Below are positions 54,876-63,850 of a DNA stretch of 64,000 bases, piece by piece. The stretch's first letter is position 1. Every line of letters starts with the position of its first letter. The position numbers and the translations under genes were made by a program. The stretch is taken from positions 1,364,001 through 1,428,000 of the forward strand of contig NZ_FMTM01000001.1 of NCBI RefSeq assembly GCF_900099775.1. The letters run 5' to 3'. The notes beneath the pieces are model-generated. The model was not told the origin of the DNA and made no database searches. It worked only from the letters and a program-made list of their open reading frames with translations. Origin of the DNA: Rhizobium mongolense subsp. loessense. GTDB lineage: Bacteria; Pseudomonadota; Alphaproteobacteria; Rhizobiales; Rhizobiaceae.

Positions 54876-55868
54876 ATGACAAAATTCGATGTTCTGACTG
54901 TCGGCAACGCCATCGTCGATATCATCGCGCGCTGCGACGACCAGTTCCTCATTGACAACAACATCACCAAGGCGGCGATGAACCTTATCGACGCCGCCCG
55001 CGCCGAACTTCTTTATTCCCGCATGGGACCGGCACTCGAAGCTTCAGGCGGCAGCGCCGGCAATACGGCAGCGGGCGTTGCAAGCCTCGGCGGCAGGGCC
55101 GCCTATTTCGGCAAGGTTGCAGAGGATCAGCTCGGCGAGATTTTCGCCCACGATATCCGGGCACAGGGCGTACATTACCAGACGAAGCCAAAGGGCACGT
55201 TTCCACCGACCGCGCGCTCGATGATCTTCGTCACGGATGACGGCGAACGCTCGATGAATACCTATCTCGGCGCCTGCGTCGAACTCGGCCCGGAGGATGT
55301 CGAGCCCGAGGTCGTGGCACAAGCCAAGGTGACCTACTTCGAAGGCTATCTCTGGGATCCGCCGCGCGCCAAGGAAGCGATTCGCGAATGCGCCCGCATC
55401 GCCCATGAGAACGGCCGCGAAGTCTCCATGACGCTTTCGGACAGCTTCTGCGTCGATCGCTACCGCGCGGAGTTCCTCGACCTCATGCGCTCCGGTACTG
55501 TCGACATCGTGTTTGCCAACCGGCAGGAAGTACTCGCGCTCTACGAGACGGACGATTTCGAGGAAGCGCTCAACAAGATCGCCAAGGATTGCAAGATCGC
55601 GGCCGTGACGATGAGCGAAAACGGCGCCGTTATGCTGAAGGGCAACGAGCGCTGGTATGTCGATGCGATCCGCATCAAGGAAGTGGTCGATACGACCGGC
55701 GCCGGCGACCTCTTCGCTTCCGGTTTCCTCTATGGTTACACGCAGGGACGGACGCTGGAAGACTGCGGCAAGCTTGGCTGCCTTGCAGCTGGGATCGTCA
55801 TTCAGCAGATCGGCCCGCGGCCGATGAAATCGCTTTCCGAAGCCGCCCGCGACGCGCAGCTTATTTGA
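54876..55868 (+). CDS. Adenosine-kinase-type PfkB family sugar/nucleoside kinase
   Basis: 330 residues. PfkB signatures: GGSAGNTAAGVASLGGRAAYFGKVAEDQLG near the N-terminus and DTTGAGDLFASGFLYGYTQG (anion hole and catalytic Asp) near the C-terminus. MTKFDVLTVGNAIVDIIARCDDQFL is the typical start of the rhizobial adenosine-kinase branch. It phosphorylates a nucleoside or ribose-like sugar with ATP. Its stop overlaps the end of the convergent SH3 gene. Confidence 0.92.
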   Translation: MTKFDVLTVGNAIVDIIARCDDQFLIDNNITKAAMNLIDAARAELLYSRMGPALEASGGSAGNTAAGVASLGGRAAYFGKVAEDQLGEIFAHDIRAQGVHYQTKPKGTFPPTARSMIFVTDDGERSMNTYLGACVELGPEDVEPEVVAQAKVTYFEGYLWDPPRAKEAIRECARIAHENGREVSMTLSDSFCVDRYRAEFLDLMRSGTVDIVFANRQEVLALYETDDFEEALNKIAKDCKIAAVTMSENGAVMLKGNERWYVDAIRIKEVVDTTGAGDLFASGFLYGYTQGRTLEDCGKLGCLAAGIVIQQIGPRPMKSLSEAARDAQLI

Positions 55869-56400
55869 AAGCTTCGCCCGGGTAAGCGCCCCAGATTTCC
55901 GACTGCGCCACCCAACCTTCGGCGCTGTCGGCTTCGGCATGGCACCAATCGCCGTTGCATTCGGCGATATTGATCATCACACCCGGCTCCAGCTTGGCAA
56001 CCACGGTCGCTGACGACTGCGGCTCACGGCGCATATTGACGTAGACGAACTTGCCTTTGCCCTTCATCCACGGTGCGGCAATCGCCGCGCGCTGGCCCGA
56101 CAACAACGATTGGTTGACCCATCCTTCCGTGCCATCAGCATCGCGGATACGGCGCCAGTTGTCGTATTCCTGGATGATTTCGACCGGCAGGCCGGCTTTC
56201 AGATACATCCACGACGCGGCATAATCCGTTCCCGGGCCGATGCGAAGATTGACGCGCTTCGACTTTAGCGAGACGAACCGAGGAAGCGGTAGGCCGCTCG
56301 GGCCCTTTGCCACCTGCGCATACGCGGGTTCGACGGCTTCCGCCGCAAATACCAGACCAACCGCAAAGACGAGGCAGACCTTCAAATATTTTCCACGCAT
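55861..56400 (-). CDS. Secreted SH3-domain protein
   Basis: 179 residues from an ATG with GGAAA upstream; a 21-residue longer frame lacks a site. Signal peptide MRGKYLKVCLVFAVGLVFAAEA then two SH3 type repeats: KSKRVNLRIGPGTDYAASWMYLKAGLPVEIIQEYDNWRRIRDADGTEGWVNQSLLSG and the second with VNMRREPQSSATVVAKLEPGVMINIAECNGDWCHAEADSAEGWVAQSEIWG. It is a periplasmic cell-wall-associated protein; function unknown. It has no charged repeat tail, unlike the SH3 gene at 6.7 kb. Confidence 0.88.
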   Translation of the reverse strand: MRGKYLKVCLVFAVGLVFAAEAVEPAYAQVAKGPSGLPLPRFVSLKSKRVNLRIGPGTDYAASWMYLKAGLPVEIIQEYDNWRRIRDADGTEGWVNQSLLSGQRAAIAAPWMKGKGKFVYVNMRREPQSSATVVAKLEPGVMINIAECNGDWCHAEADSAEGWVAQSEIWGAYPGEAFK

Positions 56401-56586
56401 GGAGATTTCCGTTCGCTCAAGTTCGCCAGCAGATCCAGCCTGCTTGCCACCGGGCTTTGACATTCACCTAACGCTACCCGCGAGTTTTGTTTGTCTTCGC
56501 GTGCGGGTCTGGTAGAAAATGCCCGAGACGGGAAAATTATCCCCCGTCTTGGTTAAAGACCTCTGAACAAGGCATGGCCGGCCGCG

Positions 56587-57588
56587 ATGACATCAAAGAA
56601 AAAACCGAAGGTCTACATCACCCGGAAACTGCCGGATGCGGTGGAAACCCGCATGCGGGAACTTTTCGACGCCGAGCTCAATATCGATGATTCGCCACGC
56701 TCTGCCTCTGAACTCATCGAGGCCGTAAAGACAGCCGACGTCCTGGTGCCGACGGTGACGGACCGCATCGATGCCGCTCTTATCGAGCAGTCCGGGCCGC
56801 AAATGAAGCTGATCGCGAGCTTTTCGAACGGCACCGACCACATCGACGTCGAGGCGGCAGCGCGCAGGGGCATTACCGTCACCAACACGCCGAATGTTCT
56901 GACCGAGGACACGGCCGACATGACCATGGCGCTGATCCTCGCCGTGCCCCGGCGTCTCGGCGAAGGTGCACGGGTGCTTACCGACAAACCCGGCGAATGG
57001 GCCGGATGGTCGCCCACCTGGATGCTTGGCCGGCGCATTCACGGCAAGCGCATCGGCATCGTCGGCATGGGCCGGATAGGCACGGCCGTTGCGCGCCGCG
57101 CCAAGGCATTCGGCCTGTCGATCCATTATCACAACCGCAAGCGGGTGAGCCCGGCGACCGAGGACGAACTTGAGGCGACTTATTGGGAAAGCCTCGACCA
57201 GATGCTGGCACGGGTCGACATCGTTTCCATCAATTGCCCTTCGACGCCCGCAACCTTTCACCTGATTTCCGCTCGCCGCCTCGCGCTGTTGCAGCCAACA
57301 GCCTATATCGTCAACACGGCGCGCGGTGACGTCGTGGATGAGAGCGCCTTGATCAAGTGCCTGAGGGAGGGAAAGATCGCCGGCGCCGGCCTCGACGTTT
57401 TCGAAAACGAACCTGCCGTCAACCCGAAGCTCGTCAAACTTGCGAACGAGGGCAAGGTGGTGCTGCTGCCCCACATGAGTTCGGCAACGATCGAAGGCCG
57501 CATCGATATGGGCGACAAGGTGATTATCAACATCCGCGCCTTCATCGACGGCCACCGGCCGCCGAATCGCGTATTGCCCGGCCGCTAA
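56587..57588 (+). CDS. D-2-hydroxyacid dehydrogenase (glyoxylate/hydroxypyruvate reductase type)
   Basis: 333 residues. NAD-binding GKRIGIVGMGRIGTAVARRAKAFGL, substrate Arg in VNTARGDVVDESALI, Glu in DVFENEPAVN and the His of PHMSSATIEGR complete the catalytic set. It reduces 2-oxoacids, probably glyoxylate or hydroxypyruvate. Divergent from the SH3 gene; its stop overlaps the convergent GNAT gene. Confidence 0.93.
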   Translation: MTSKKKPKVYITRKLPDAVETRMRELFDAELNIDDSPRSASELIEAVKTADVLVPTVTDRIDAALIEQSGPQMKLIASFSNGTDHIDVEAAARRGITVTNTPNVLTEDTADMTMALILAVPRRLGEGARVLTDKPGEWAGWSPTWMLGRRIHGKRIGIVGMGRIGTAVARRAKAFGLSIHYHNRKRVSPATEDELEATYWESLDQMLARVDIVSINCPSTPATFHLISARRLALLQPTAYIVNTARGDVVDESALIKCLREGKIAGAGLDVFENEPAVNPKLVKLANEGKVVLLPHMSSATIEGRIDMGDKVIINIRAFIDGHRPPNRVLPGR

Positions 57589-58058
57589 AGGGCGAGAGCC
57601 TTGCGCATTTCGATATAGGTGACCCGATCGAAACCCGGATGAGATTTTTCGGCCGTCTTCGCAAAGCCCCAGGCGGCAAAGACTGAATGATTGCCGATCA
57701 ATTCGATGCGCGTATCGAGTCGCAGCGCAGATAGCATGCGCTCTCTCGCAGCCGCCTCGGCGACCTGCATCAACAGCCTGCCGATACCCCTGCCCTGCGC
57801 CTCCGGCGCGACTGCGAGTTTGCCGAGATAAAGACATCCAAGCTCGGGCCTCAAGAACATGCAGCCAAGCAAATCCTCGTCTTCAAGCACGACATAACCG
57901 ATCTCGTTTAGATTTTTCTCGGCAAGCGATTGCGGTGTCAGGCTTAAGGCCGAAGACGGCGGATTGATGCGGCCATTCATATAGGCGAAGGACGAGAGGA
58001 TGAGTTGCAGCAACTCGTTCCAGCGGTGAAAATTCGCATCGATCCGGACGATCTTCAT
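57585..58058 (-). CDS. GNAT-family acetyltransferase
   Basis: 157 residues. The acetyl-CoA loop is KLAVAPEAQGRGIGRLLMQVAEAAARER and the following strand ALRLDTRIELIGNHSVFAAWGF. Directly after moeB on the same strand (start overlaps the moeB stop by about 4 bases), so co-translated with it. Substrate unknown. Confidence 0.9.
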   Translation of the reverse strand: MKIVRIDANFHRWNELLQLILSSFAYMNGRINPPSSALSLTPQSLAEKNLNEIGYVVLEDEDLLGCMFLRPELGCLYLGKLAVAPEAQGRGIGRLLMQVAEAAARERMLSALRLDTRIELIGNHSVFAAWGFAKTAEKSHPGFDRVTYIEMRKALAL

Positions 58059-58879
58059 GGAACGCTCGGCCCTTGCGCCCGGCGGCGCTTGTAACGGACG
58101 CTGTCGAAACGGGCAGTAAGCGCATCGTAGAGCAGCAACCGGCCGATAAGCGGTTCGCCGGCGCCGGTAATGAGCTTGATCGCCTCCATCGCCATCAGCG
58201 TGCCGATGACACCGGTCAATGCTCCGATGATGCCGGTTTCGGCGCAGGCGGGAATGAGGCCCTCGGGCGGGATTTCCGGAAAGAGATCGCGATAGGCGGG
58301 GTTGAGCGCGCCGTCTTCGGCCCGTTCGTAAGGTTTCAACACGGTCAAAGAACCGTCGAAACGGCCGACAGCGCCGCTCACGAGCGGAATTTCCGCTTTC
58401 TCAGCGGCATCGGCAGCGGCGTAACGCGTCTCGAAATTGTCCGACGCATCGATCAGCAAATCGAAGCCAGAAAGATGGCGGCGGGCGGATTCCGACGAAA
58501 AGCGCTCTTCGAAGCGGATGATGTTCACATGCGGATTCAGCCGGGCGATCGCAAGGGCGGCGCTTTCCGTCTTCAGTTCGCCAATTGTGCCGGAGTCATG
58601 GATGACCTGCCGCTGCAGATTGGAGAGCGAAACGCGATCGTCATCGGCAATGCCGAGTGTGCCGATCCCGGCAGCTGCCAGATACTGCAGAACAGGTGCG
58701 CCAAGCCCGCCCGCGCCGATTACCAGCACACGCGCGGCCTTCAGCCTTTGCTGACCCGCCCCGCCGATCTCAGGCAGCAGAATGTGACGCTGATATCTTG
58801 CGATTTCTTCCGAGCTCAAAGGTTCCATGGACGCAATGCTATCATGGCCTGAAGGCGCGGGGAAAGCGGCATCCTTCAT
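58055..58879 (-). CDS. moeB: ThiF/MoeB-family adenylyltransferase
   Basis: 274 residues from the ATG that overlaps the recF stop (ATGA). SSEEIARYQRHILLPEIGGAGQQRL, the nucleotide loop VIGAGGLGAPVLQYLAAAGIG, the Arg finger NLQRQVIHD and DASDNFETRY are family hallmarks. It activates a MoaD- or ThiS-like partner by adenylation for cofactor sulfur transfer. The CxxC zinc pair of E. coli MoeB is absent (NPAYRDLFP in place of C-x-x-C; a later PACAETG keeps one Cys), so the zinc site is not conserved. An internal ATG at 58828 has no ribosome site. Confidence 0.85.
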   Translation of the reverse strand: MKDAAFPAPSGHDSIASMEPLSSEEIARYQRHILLPEIGGAGQQRLKAARVLVIGAGGLGAPVLQYLAAAGIGTLGIADDDRVSLSNLQRQVIHDSGTIGELKTESAALAIARLNPHVNIIRFEERFSSESARRHLSGFDLLIDASDNFETRYAAADAAEKAEIPLVSGAVGRFDGSLTVLKPYERAEDGALNPAYRDLFPEIPPEGLIPACAETGIIGALTGVIGTLMAMEAIKLITGAGEPLIGRLLLYDALTARFDSVRYKRRRAQGPSVP

Positions 58880-60000
58880 TCGAAGACGCGGCCCTCGGCA
58901 ACAGTGAAGAATTGAGCGCGGTCGCCGAGGAGAGAAAACATCGAGCGATCTGTGCCGGTCATGAAGGCCTGGCCGCCAAGCGCATCGATGAGATCGAAGA
59001 GCGCGCCGCGGCGGGCCTCGTCGAGATGGGCGGCGATTTCGTCGAGAAGCAGAACCGGCGCATGGCCGGTGAGATTGGCGACGAGCTTGGCATGGGCGAG
59101 GATGAGGCCGACAAGCAGCGCCTTCTGTTCGCCCGTCGAGCAACGCTCCGCCTCCATCTGCTTTTCGCGGTGCCGGACCAGCAGATCGGCTCGGTGCGGG
59201 CCGTCAAGCGTGCGCCCGGCGCCGGCGTCGCGATAGCGATTTTGAGCGAGCATCGCGGCATATTCATCTTCCAGGTCTACGGAAGGACGCGCGAACTGGC
59301 CATCCATGAAGCCGGAAAGTTCGAGTGTAGCGGAGGGGAAAGGCGAGGTTTCGCGCGTTTCCTCTATCAGGCGGGTAAGCAGGCCGAGCATTTCCTCGCG
59401 TGCAAGCGCCATGGCGATGCCGAGGCTTGCCATCTGCTCTTCGATGCCCGAGAGCCAGGAGGGATCGAAACGGCCGTCGTCCAGGAGTTTATTGCGGCTG
59501 CGCATGGCGCGCTCGAAATCGGTGGCGCGGCGGCCGTGTGCGGGATCGAGCGACAGCACGAGCCGGTCGAGAAAGCGGCGCCGGTCTGAAGATCCGCCGG
59601 TAAAAAGGCCATCCATGGCAGGCGTCAGCCAGAGCACGCGTAGATGATCGGTCAACTCGTCGGCCGTCTTTGCGGGCGTGCCGTTGATGCGCAGCTTGCG
59701 GCCGGCATTTTCATCGCTAGTATCGATGCCAGTCCCGATTTCGACCTCACCTTCCATGCCGTCAAGTTCGGCAAAGATCGAAAACCCCGCGGAGGCCCCG
59801 ACCCGCGTGACATCAGCATAGGTGGCGCGGCGAAGACCGCGACCAGGCGAGAGGAAGGAAACCGCCTCCATCAGATTGGTCTTGCCGGCACCGTTATCCC
59901 CAGTCAGCACGACATGCCGCCCGTCGAGCACGAGCGAAGCCGCCGCGTAGTTGCGGAAGTCGGTCAGCTTCAGACGCGAAAGGGAAACCTTGTGGGGCAT
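58876..60000 (-). CDS. recF: DNA replication and repair protein RecF
   Basis: 374 residues, SMC/ABC-type ATPase. LKLTDFRNYAAASLVLDGRHVVLTGDNGAGKTNLMEAVSFLSPGRGLR (Walker A GDNGAGKTN), the signature CSTGEQKALLVGLILAHAKL and PVLLLDEIAAHLDEARR (Walker B). It helps RecA load at gaps with RecO/RecR. Located here at the 3' end of the moeB/GNAT group, not in the dnaA-dnaN-recF cluster. Confidence 0.95.
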   Translation of the reverse strand: MPHKVSLSRLKLTDFRNYAAASLVLDGRHVVLTGDNGAGKTNLMEAVSFLSPGRGLRRATYADVTRVGASAGFSIFAELDGMEGEVEIGTGIDTSDENAGRKLRINGTPAKTADELTDHLRVLWLTPAMDGLFTGGSSDRRRFLDRLVLSLDPAHGRRATDFERAMRSRNKLLDDGRFDPSWLSGIEEQMASLGIAMALAREEMLGLLTRLIEETRETSPFPSATLELSGFMDGQFARPSVDLEDEYAAMLAQNRYRDAGAGRTLDGPHRADLLVRHREKQMEAERCSTGEQKALLVGLILAHAKLVANLTGHAPVLLLDEIAAHLDEARRGALFDLIDALGGQAFMTGTDRSMFSLLGDRAQFFTVAEGRVFE

Positions 60001-60179
60001 CGAATATCCGGATTCGGGGTATTGGGGCAGAGCTATGCCGAACGGTAGTTCATGGCAAGGGGTCGGATATGAGACAAGCCGCTTGATAACTGCGGGGCGG
60101 CTGCAATCAGCAGACGGTAGAGCTTGCCGCCGACATCCTCGGCTCCGGCAAGTCTCCGCTTGCTTGTCTGCTGGAGGTC

Positions 60180-60757
60180 ATGATGAATGAGGATGCTGAG
60201 CAGATGCGCCGGGACTGGGCCGCAGAAAAGGCGGCAACCCTTCATCCGCGGCCCGCTCCGATCCCTCGGTGCATTTCATTTGCTCTGCCGAAGATCGAGG
60301 GCGCGGATGACATGCCGGCGGCCATCGCAGCGATACTGCAGGCTGTCACCAACAGTGAGATTGTCCCATCCGAAGCGCAAAGCGTCGTCGCCATCATCGA
60401 GGCGCATAGGAAAGCTCTAGAGACGGAAGAACTGCTGAAACGATGGATCTGGAAACCTTCGATAGGGATGGACTGCTTTGTGGTCGGTTACCCACTTGGG
60501 CTAACCGGCCGGGTGGCAACTCCGATCTGGAAGAAGGCGTCGATAGCACTGAACCTGAACTGGATCATGACAAGCTTCCGCTGCTGCTCGTAGACACCGC
60601 AACTCGCCAAGGAATGTCGGGTTCCCCTGGGGTCTTGCGACATAGCGGTGTGCACATGCCAAGCGGCGAATTCACCGACGACACCGTGTTCGGCACGGTG
60701 GAAAACCTTCTCGGCATATATTCAGGGAGGATAGGCGACGATGAGCTCCATCGTTGA
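60180..60757 (+). pseudogene. Chimeric, frameshifted remnant: DUF5681-like start fused to serine-protease end
   Basis: An ATG with a good GGAGG opens a frame whose residues ~1-90 (SFALPKIEGADDMPAAIAAI, IVPSEAQSVVAIIEAHRKALETEELLKR) match the C-terminal half of DUF5681-type proteins often found in mobile elements. It then runs into GMDCFVVGYPLGLTGRVATPIWKKASIAL, a trypsin-like protease piece, and one frame later the catalytic Ser region continues as LLLVDTATRQGMSGSPGVLRHSG. So one junction plus a frameshift near 60545. Not a working gene. Confidence 0.6.
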
Positions 60758-60929
60758 GTTCGATAGGAAGCCTGCCTTCAAGCTGTGTTCGCATCCGGGC
60801 GAGGAACGGTTTTCGGTTACCCCCGCCGGCGTCGCGTACGATTGGGTGCGACGAGGCAAGGGCACGAAACAGGGCTTTTCATTGACAGTCGCCAGGTTCG
60901 GTATGCGACGAAATGCTAATACGCACTAG
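60741..60929 (+). CDS. Short unidentified frame, 62 aa
   Basis: Starts MSSIVEFDRKPAFKLCSHPGE with AGGAGG 8 to 13 bases upstream of the ATG, overlapping the end of the protease remnant. Composition is basic and irregular; no domain. It may be residual debris rather than a gene. Confidence 0.25.
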   Translation: MSSIVEFDRKPAFKLCSHPGEERFSVTPAGVAYDWVRRGKGTKQGFSLTVARFGMRRNANTH

Positions 60930-61500
60930 ATAGCAAAGAGATATTCCCTCAGCTCGGCGACAGTTTTAGGAAGGCCTTGCCTTTCCAGCGTTTCCAAATA
61001 TTCCGCTGCAGACTTTGGTGGATTTTTTAGCCGGGCTCGACAACGTTGTGCAGCGATTATTACGCCCGCGTTGTTGAGGCCAAATTGGTGGAAAATAAAA
61101 TCATCGGGGTGCAAAACCTCGATATCGTATTGAGAAACAGCCTTCTTAGGAAATCGACGAGATTGAACGTAACGATAGCGTCACTCGACGAGACTATTGC
61201 CGCCGCAAGGACATGTCGGTCGTCCGCGTCTGGAAGCGAAAGAGCCGGAACAAGGTTCTGATAGCCTTCTACTGTGCTATCTGGCACGGCGGCGTTCATG
61301 AGGTCTTTAATGCGACCGAGTTGCTCTGCCGTCAGATCCTCTCGGTTCTTCAGGACATTGCGGATCCATTCATCGTGAATTTGCTCTGACCACTTGGCAC
61401 GATAAAGCCGTGCCGCCGCGAGTTCCATAAGGAAATCTCGCAGCGGTGCGGGGTACAGGACGCAGGCGTCCAGGACGACTGTGTAGCTAGACTTCTTAAT
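60926..61500 (-). pseudogene. PIN-domain toxin (VapC-like), start lost and frameshifted
   Basis: The minus strand reads as a PIN protein starting IKKSSYTVVLDACVLYPAP (first catalytic Asp) and continuing KWSEQIHDEWIRNVLKNR and LPDADDRHVLAAAIVSSSDAIVTFNLVDF. The first codon is ATT where a start is expected, overlapping the antitoxin stop, and one base is missing in the CCC near 61149, after which the frame shifts; the correct ending (VSQYDIEVLHPDDFIFHQFG... AELREYLFAI) is found in the next frame. Toxin activity is probably lost unless ATT is used and the frame corrected. Confidence 0.75.
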
Positions 61501-61942
61501 AGCCCATCCCCAGATCCTGGGCTTGGCTGGCCAGTTCGTCCATGAGCCGCTTTCTTTCGTCCTCCACCTTTCTGCGGAATCCGTCGAGGTCGCTGAATTT
61601 GATGCGGCGATGGCTGCCGACCATATGGAAGGGAATCTTCCCCTCTTCCAACAACTTGATCAAGTAAGGCCGCGACACATTGAGATGATCTGCCGCCTCC
61701 TGAGTTGTCAGTTCGGCATGGACGGGGATCAAAGTTACAGCATTACCCTGAGCCATTTCGGTCAGGAGATGATACAGCAGTTCACTGACAGCCTTCGGAA
61801 GCTTTAGAAGCTCCCCGCCATCCACTTGAACTCGAAGTTCTGCACCCTCGTGCTTCGCACGGGATATGTAGCGACTGGCCTCGGCGGCCAATTCAGTATC
61901 GTCCGCCGATGGCAGGATTGGGCGTTCGAGCAGTTGCGACAT
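61496..61942 (-). CDS. Antitoxin with a Xis/MerR-like HTH, partner of the PIN toxin
   Basis: 148 residues. An N-terminal part (RVQVDGGELLKLPKAVSELLYHLLTEMAQG) is followed by an excisionase-type HTH: TTQEAADHLNVSRPYLIKLLEEGKIPFHMVGSHRRIKFSDLDGF. The ATG at 61942 has AAGG eight bases upstream; an ATG nine bases earlier sits too close to it. The tail ends AQDLGMGY and overlaps the toxin remnant. Three copies of TATCCGCAA lie 39-75 bases upstream and may be its operator. Confidence 0.85.
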   Translation of the reverse strand: MSQLLERPILPSADDTELAAEASRYISRAKHEGAELRVQVDGGELLKLPKAVSELLYHLLTEMAQGNAVTLIPVHAELTTQEAADHLNVSRPYLIKLLEEGKIPFHMVGSHRRIKFSDLDGFRRKVEDERKRLMDELASQAQDLGMGY

Positions 61943-61980
61943 TGGTGACATCCTTCTTTATAATTTTTAGTGCGAATCAC

Positions 61981-62016
61981 TATCCGCAATATCCGCAACA
62001 AGTGCAATATCCGCAA
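61981..62016. promoter_or_regulatory. 9-bp tandem repeat upstream of the antitoxin
   Basis: TATCCGCAA at 61981, 61990 and 62008, with a degenerate copy (CAAGTGCAA) at 61999, giving four head-to-tail 9-bp units. Position upstream of an autoregulating antitoxin gene suggests an operator array; this is inference. Confidence 0.6.
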
Positions 62017-62097
62017 TATGTAAACTTTTCATGAGACCTTAGGTTCCGGCGTACGAACCACACGGCGTTCAGCGAGCATTGAATTTCTTGGAGATCT

Positions 62098-62173
<76 letters not shown>

Positions 62174-62271
62174 ATCAGGGTGGTCCGGTATTTTGCCGGT
62201 CCTGGGATACTCCGCGGCATATGCCTAGCGGAGTGGCGGCTTCTTACTTGCGGTTTTCGCAGATGGCAAGC

Positions 62272-62311
62272 CAAAAAAACCGGCCCGGAGACTTTTTATC
62301 GTCCGGGCCGC
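62272..62311 (-). terminator. Terminator of the FYDLN gene
   Basis: 9-bp stem CGGCCCGGA/TCCGGGCCG, then GTTTTTTT on the minus strand. Confidence 0.9.
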
Positions 62312-62320
62312 GCTTCACGA

Positions 62321-62704
62321 TCAGACTTCGTCTTCGTCGCCGGTGACGCCGATGATGTCGCTCATGTCGTCATCTTCATCGTCTTCGTCGGCTTCGAGGA
62401 AGGTATCGTCGTCATCGCCTTCGATTTCGACGTCGTCATCGCCGATATCCGGGATATCATCGCCGGATGCGCCTTCATCAGCGTCTTCCAGTGATACCAG
62501 TTCGACTTCGGTGTTTTCGGTATCGACTTCCTGAACCTCGTCTTCTTCGGCGATCTCGGCTGCTGCGGCCGAGGTTTCCTGGAAGAAGGACAATGGGTAG
62601 GACTTTCCGGTATAAGGTGAAACGATCGGATCCCGGTTCAGATCGTAGAATTTCTTGCCGGTTTCCGGATCGGTACGCTTGGTTCCAAGTTCCGCTTTCG
62701 CCAC
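62321..62704 (-). CDS. FYDLN-domain acidic protein (TIGR02300 family)
   Basis: 127 residues. The conserved start AELGTKRTDPETGKKFYDLNRDPIVSPYTGKSYP is followed by a highly acidic, Asp/Glu-rich tail (VEIEGDDDDTFLEADEDDEDDD). The family is alphaproteobacterial and of unknown function. In related rhizobia I expect aroA next to it and cmk beyond; here a pseudogene lies between. Confidence 0.92.
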   Translation of the reverse strand: MAKAELGTKRTDPETGKKFYDLNRDPIVSPYTGKSYPLSFFQETSAAAAEIAEEDEVQEVDTENTEVELVSLEDADEGASGDDIPDIGDDDVEIEGDDDDTFLEADEDDEDDDMSDIIGVTGDEDEV

Positions 62705-62919
62705 TATAAGCCTCGTGAGAATGGCCGAATGCTAAATTCGGCAATGCCGTTCAAACCGGCGTTTCATCGGAATTTATAAGCCGGTCCCCATAATCGTTGC
62801 GGCCAACGATGTCAAAGCTAAACTTCGCGCTGCAATCAGTATCGTGAAATGATCGTCAGATGACCGGCAAATAACATTGTGTTAGGTAGCGCCGGAAACG
62901 ATAAACCAGCGAGAAACAG

Positions 62920-63209
62920 ATGTATCAACCGCTCCATTTCAGGGAAGATGATCTGGCGACCCAGCACCAACTGATCCGCACCCATCCATGGGCCGTCCGT
63001 GACGCACCTGAGGATTTCATCCGCGCGCGGCTGAAAGGCATCCTAGGCGTCGAAATAGATCACGGCGATCGAAAGCAACTGGGAAGGTCAGCCAAAACCG
63101 GCCGGTCGCACATCGCGAAGGTGTGGCGAAAGGCCTCGGCAAGACCGCTGGTGAAACCGAGATGCTGGATCTTGTGAAGCGCTACGGCAGGCTGGAAGGA
63201 AACCATTGA
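62920..63209 (+). pseudogene. PaiB-type FMN-binding regulator, internally deleted and frameshifted
   Basis: Starts MYQPLHFREDDLATQHQLIRTHP, the N-terminus of PaiB-like FMN-binding proteins, then jumps to WAVRDAPEDFIRARLKGILGVEI from the C-terminal third, which implies a deletion of roughly 100 codons. After that the frame breaks; the proper end ([20 protein letters not shown]...LEGNH) is in another frame and stops at 63207-63209, overlapping the cmk TTG start. Not functional. Confidence 0.7.
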
Positions 63210-63850
63210 GCAAGACATTTACAATCGCCATCGACGGGCCCGCAGCCGCGGGCAAGGGCACCCTTTCGCGGCAGATCGCCGATGCGTACGGCTTTCATCA
63301 TCTCGATAGTGGTCTGACCTATCGAGCGGCTGCCAAGGCGTTGCTCGATGCCGGCCTGCCGCTCGATAACGAGCAGGTCGCCGAAAAGATGGCCCGCGAG
63401 GTTGAACTGGGCGACCTCGAACGCGATATACTTTCAAAGCATGAGATCGGCGAAGCCGCCTCAAAGATTGCCGTCATGCCGGCCGTGCGCCGGGCGCTGG
63501 TGGAAGCGCAGCGGCGGTTTTCAGAGAAGGCTCCAGGAACAGTGATCGACGGACGTGATATCGGCACCGTCGTGTGCCCGGATGCGCCGGTGAAGCTTTA
63601 TGTGACGGCTTCCCCGGAGGTGCGCGCCAAGCGCCGCTACGAGGAAATCATCGGCAAGGGAGGAACGGCGGATTTCGATGCGATCTTCGAGGACGTGAAG
63701 CGGCGCGACGAACGCGATATGGGACGGGCCGACAGCCCCTTGAAACCAGCGGAGGAAGCACACTTGCTTGATACGTCGGAAATGAGTATAGAGGCCGCGT
63801 TTCAAGCTGCGAAATCGATCATCGACGCGGCATTGAGCCGAAATAACTGA
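63206..63850 (+). CDS. cmk: Cytidylate kinase
   Basis: 214 residues from a TTG with GGAAGGAA upstream. [34 protein letters not shown] (P-loop), [35 protein letters not shown] and [29 protein letters not shown] are diagnostic. It phosphorylates CMP/dCMP. rpsA normally follows; the window ends in its leader. Translation may be coupled to the PaiB remnant. Confidence 0.96.
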   Translation: MSKTFTIAIDGPAAAGKGTLSRQIADAYGFHHLDSGLTYRAAAKALLDAGLPLDNEQVAEKMAREVELGDLERDILSKHEIGEAASKIAVMPAVRRALVEAQRRFSEKAPGTVIDGRDIGTVVCPDAPVKLYVTASPEVRAKRRYEEIIGKGGTADFDAIFEDVKRRDERDMGRADSPLKPAEEAHLLDTSEMSIEAAFQAAKSIIDAALSRNN

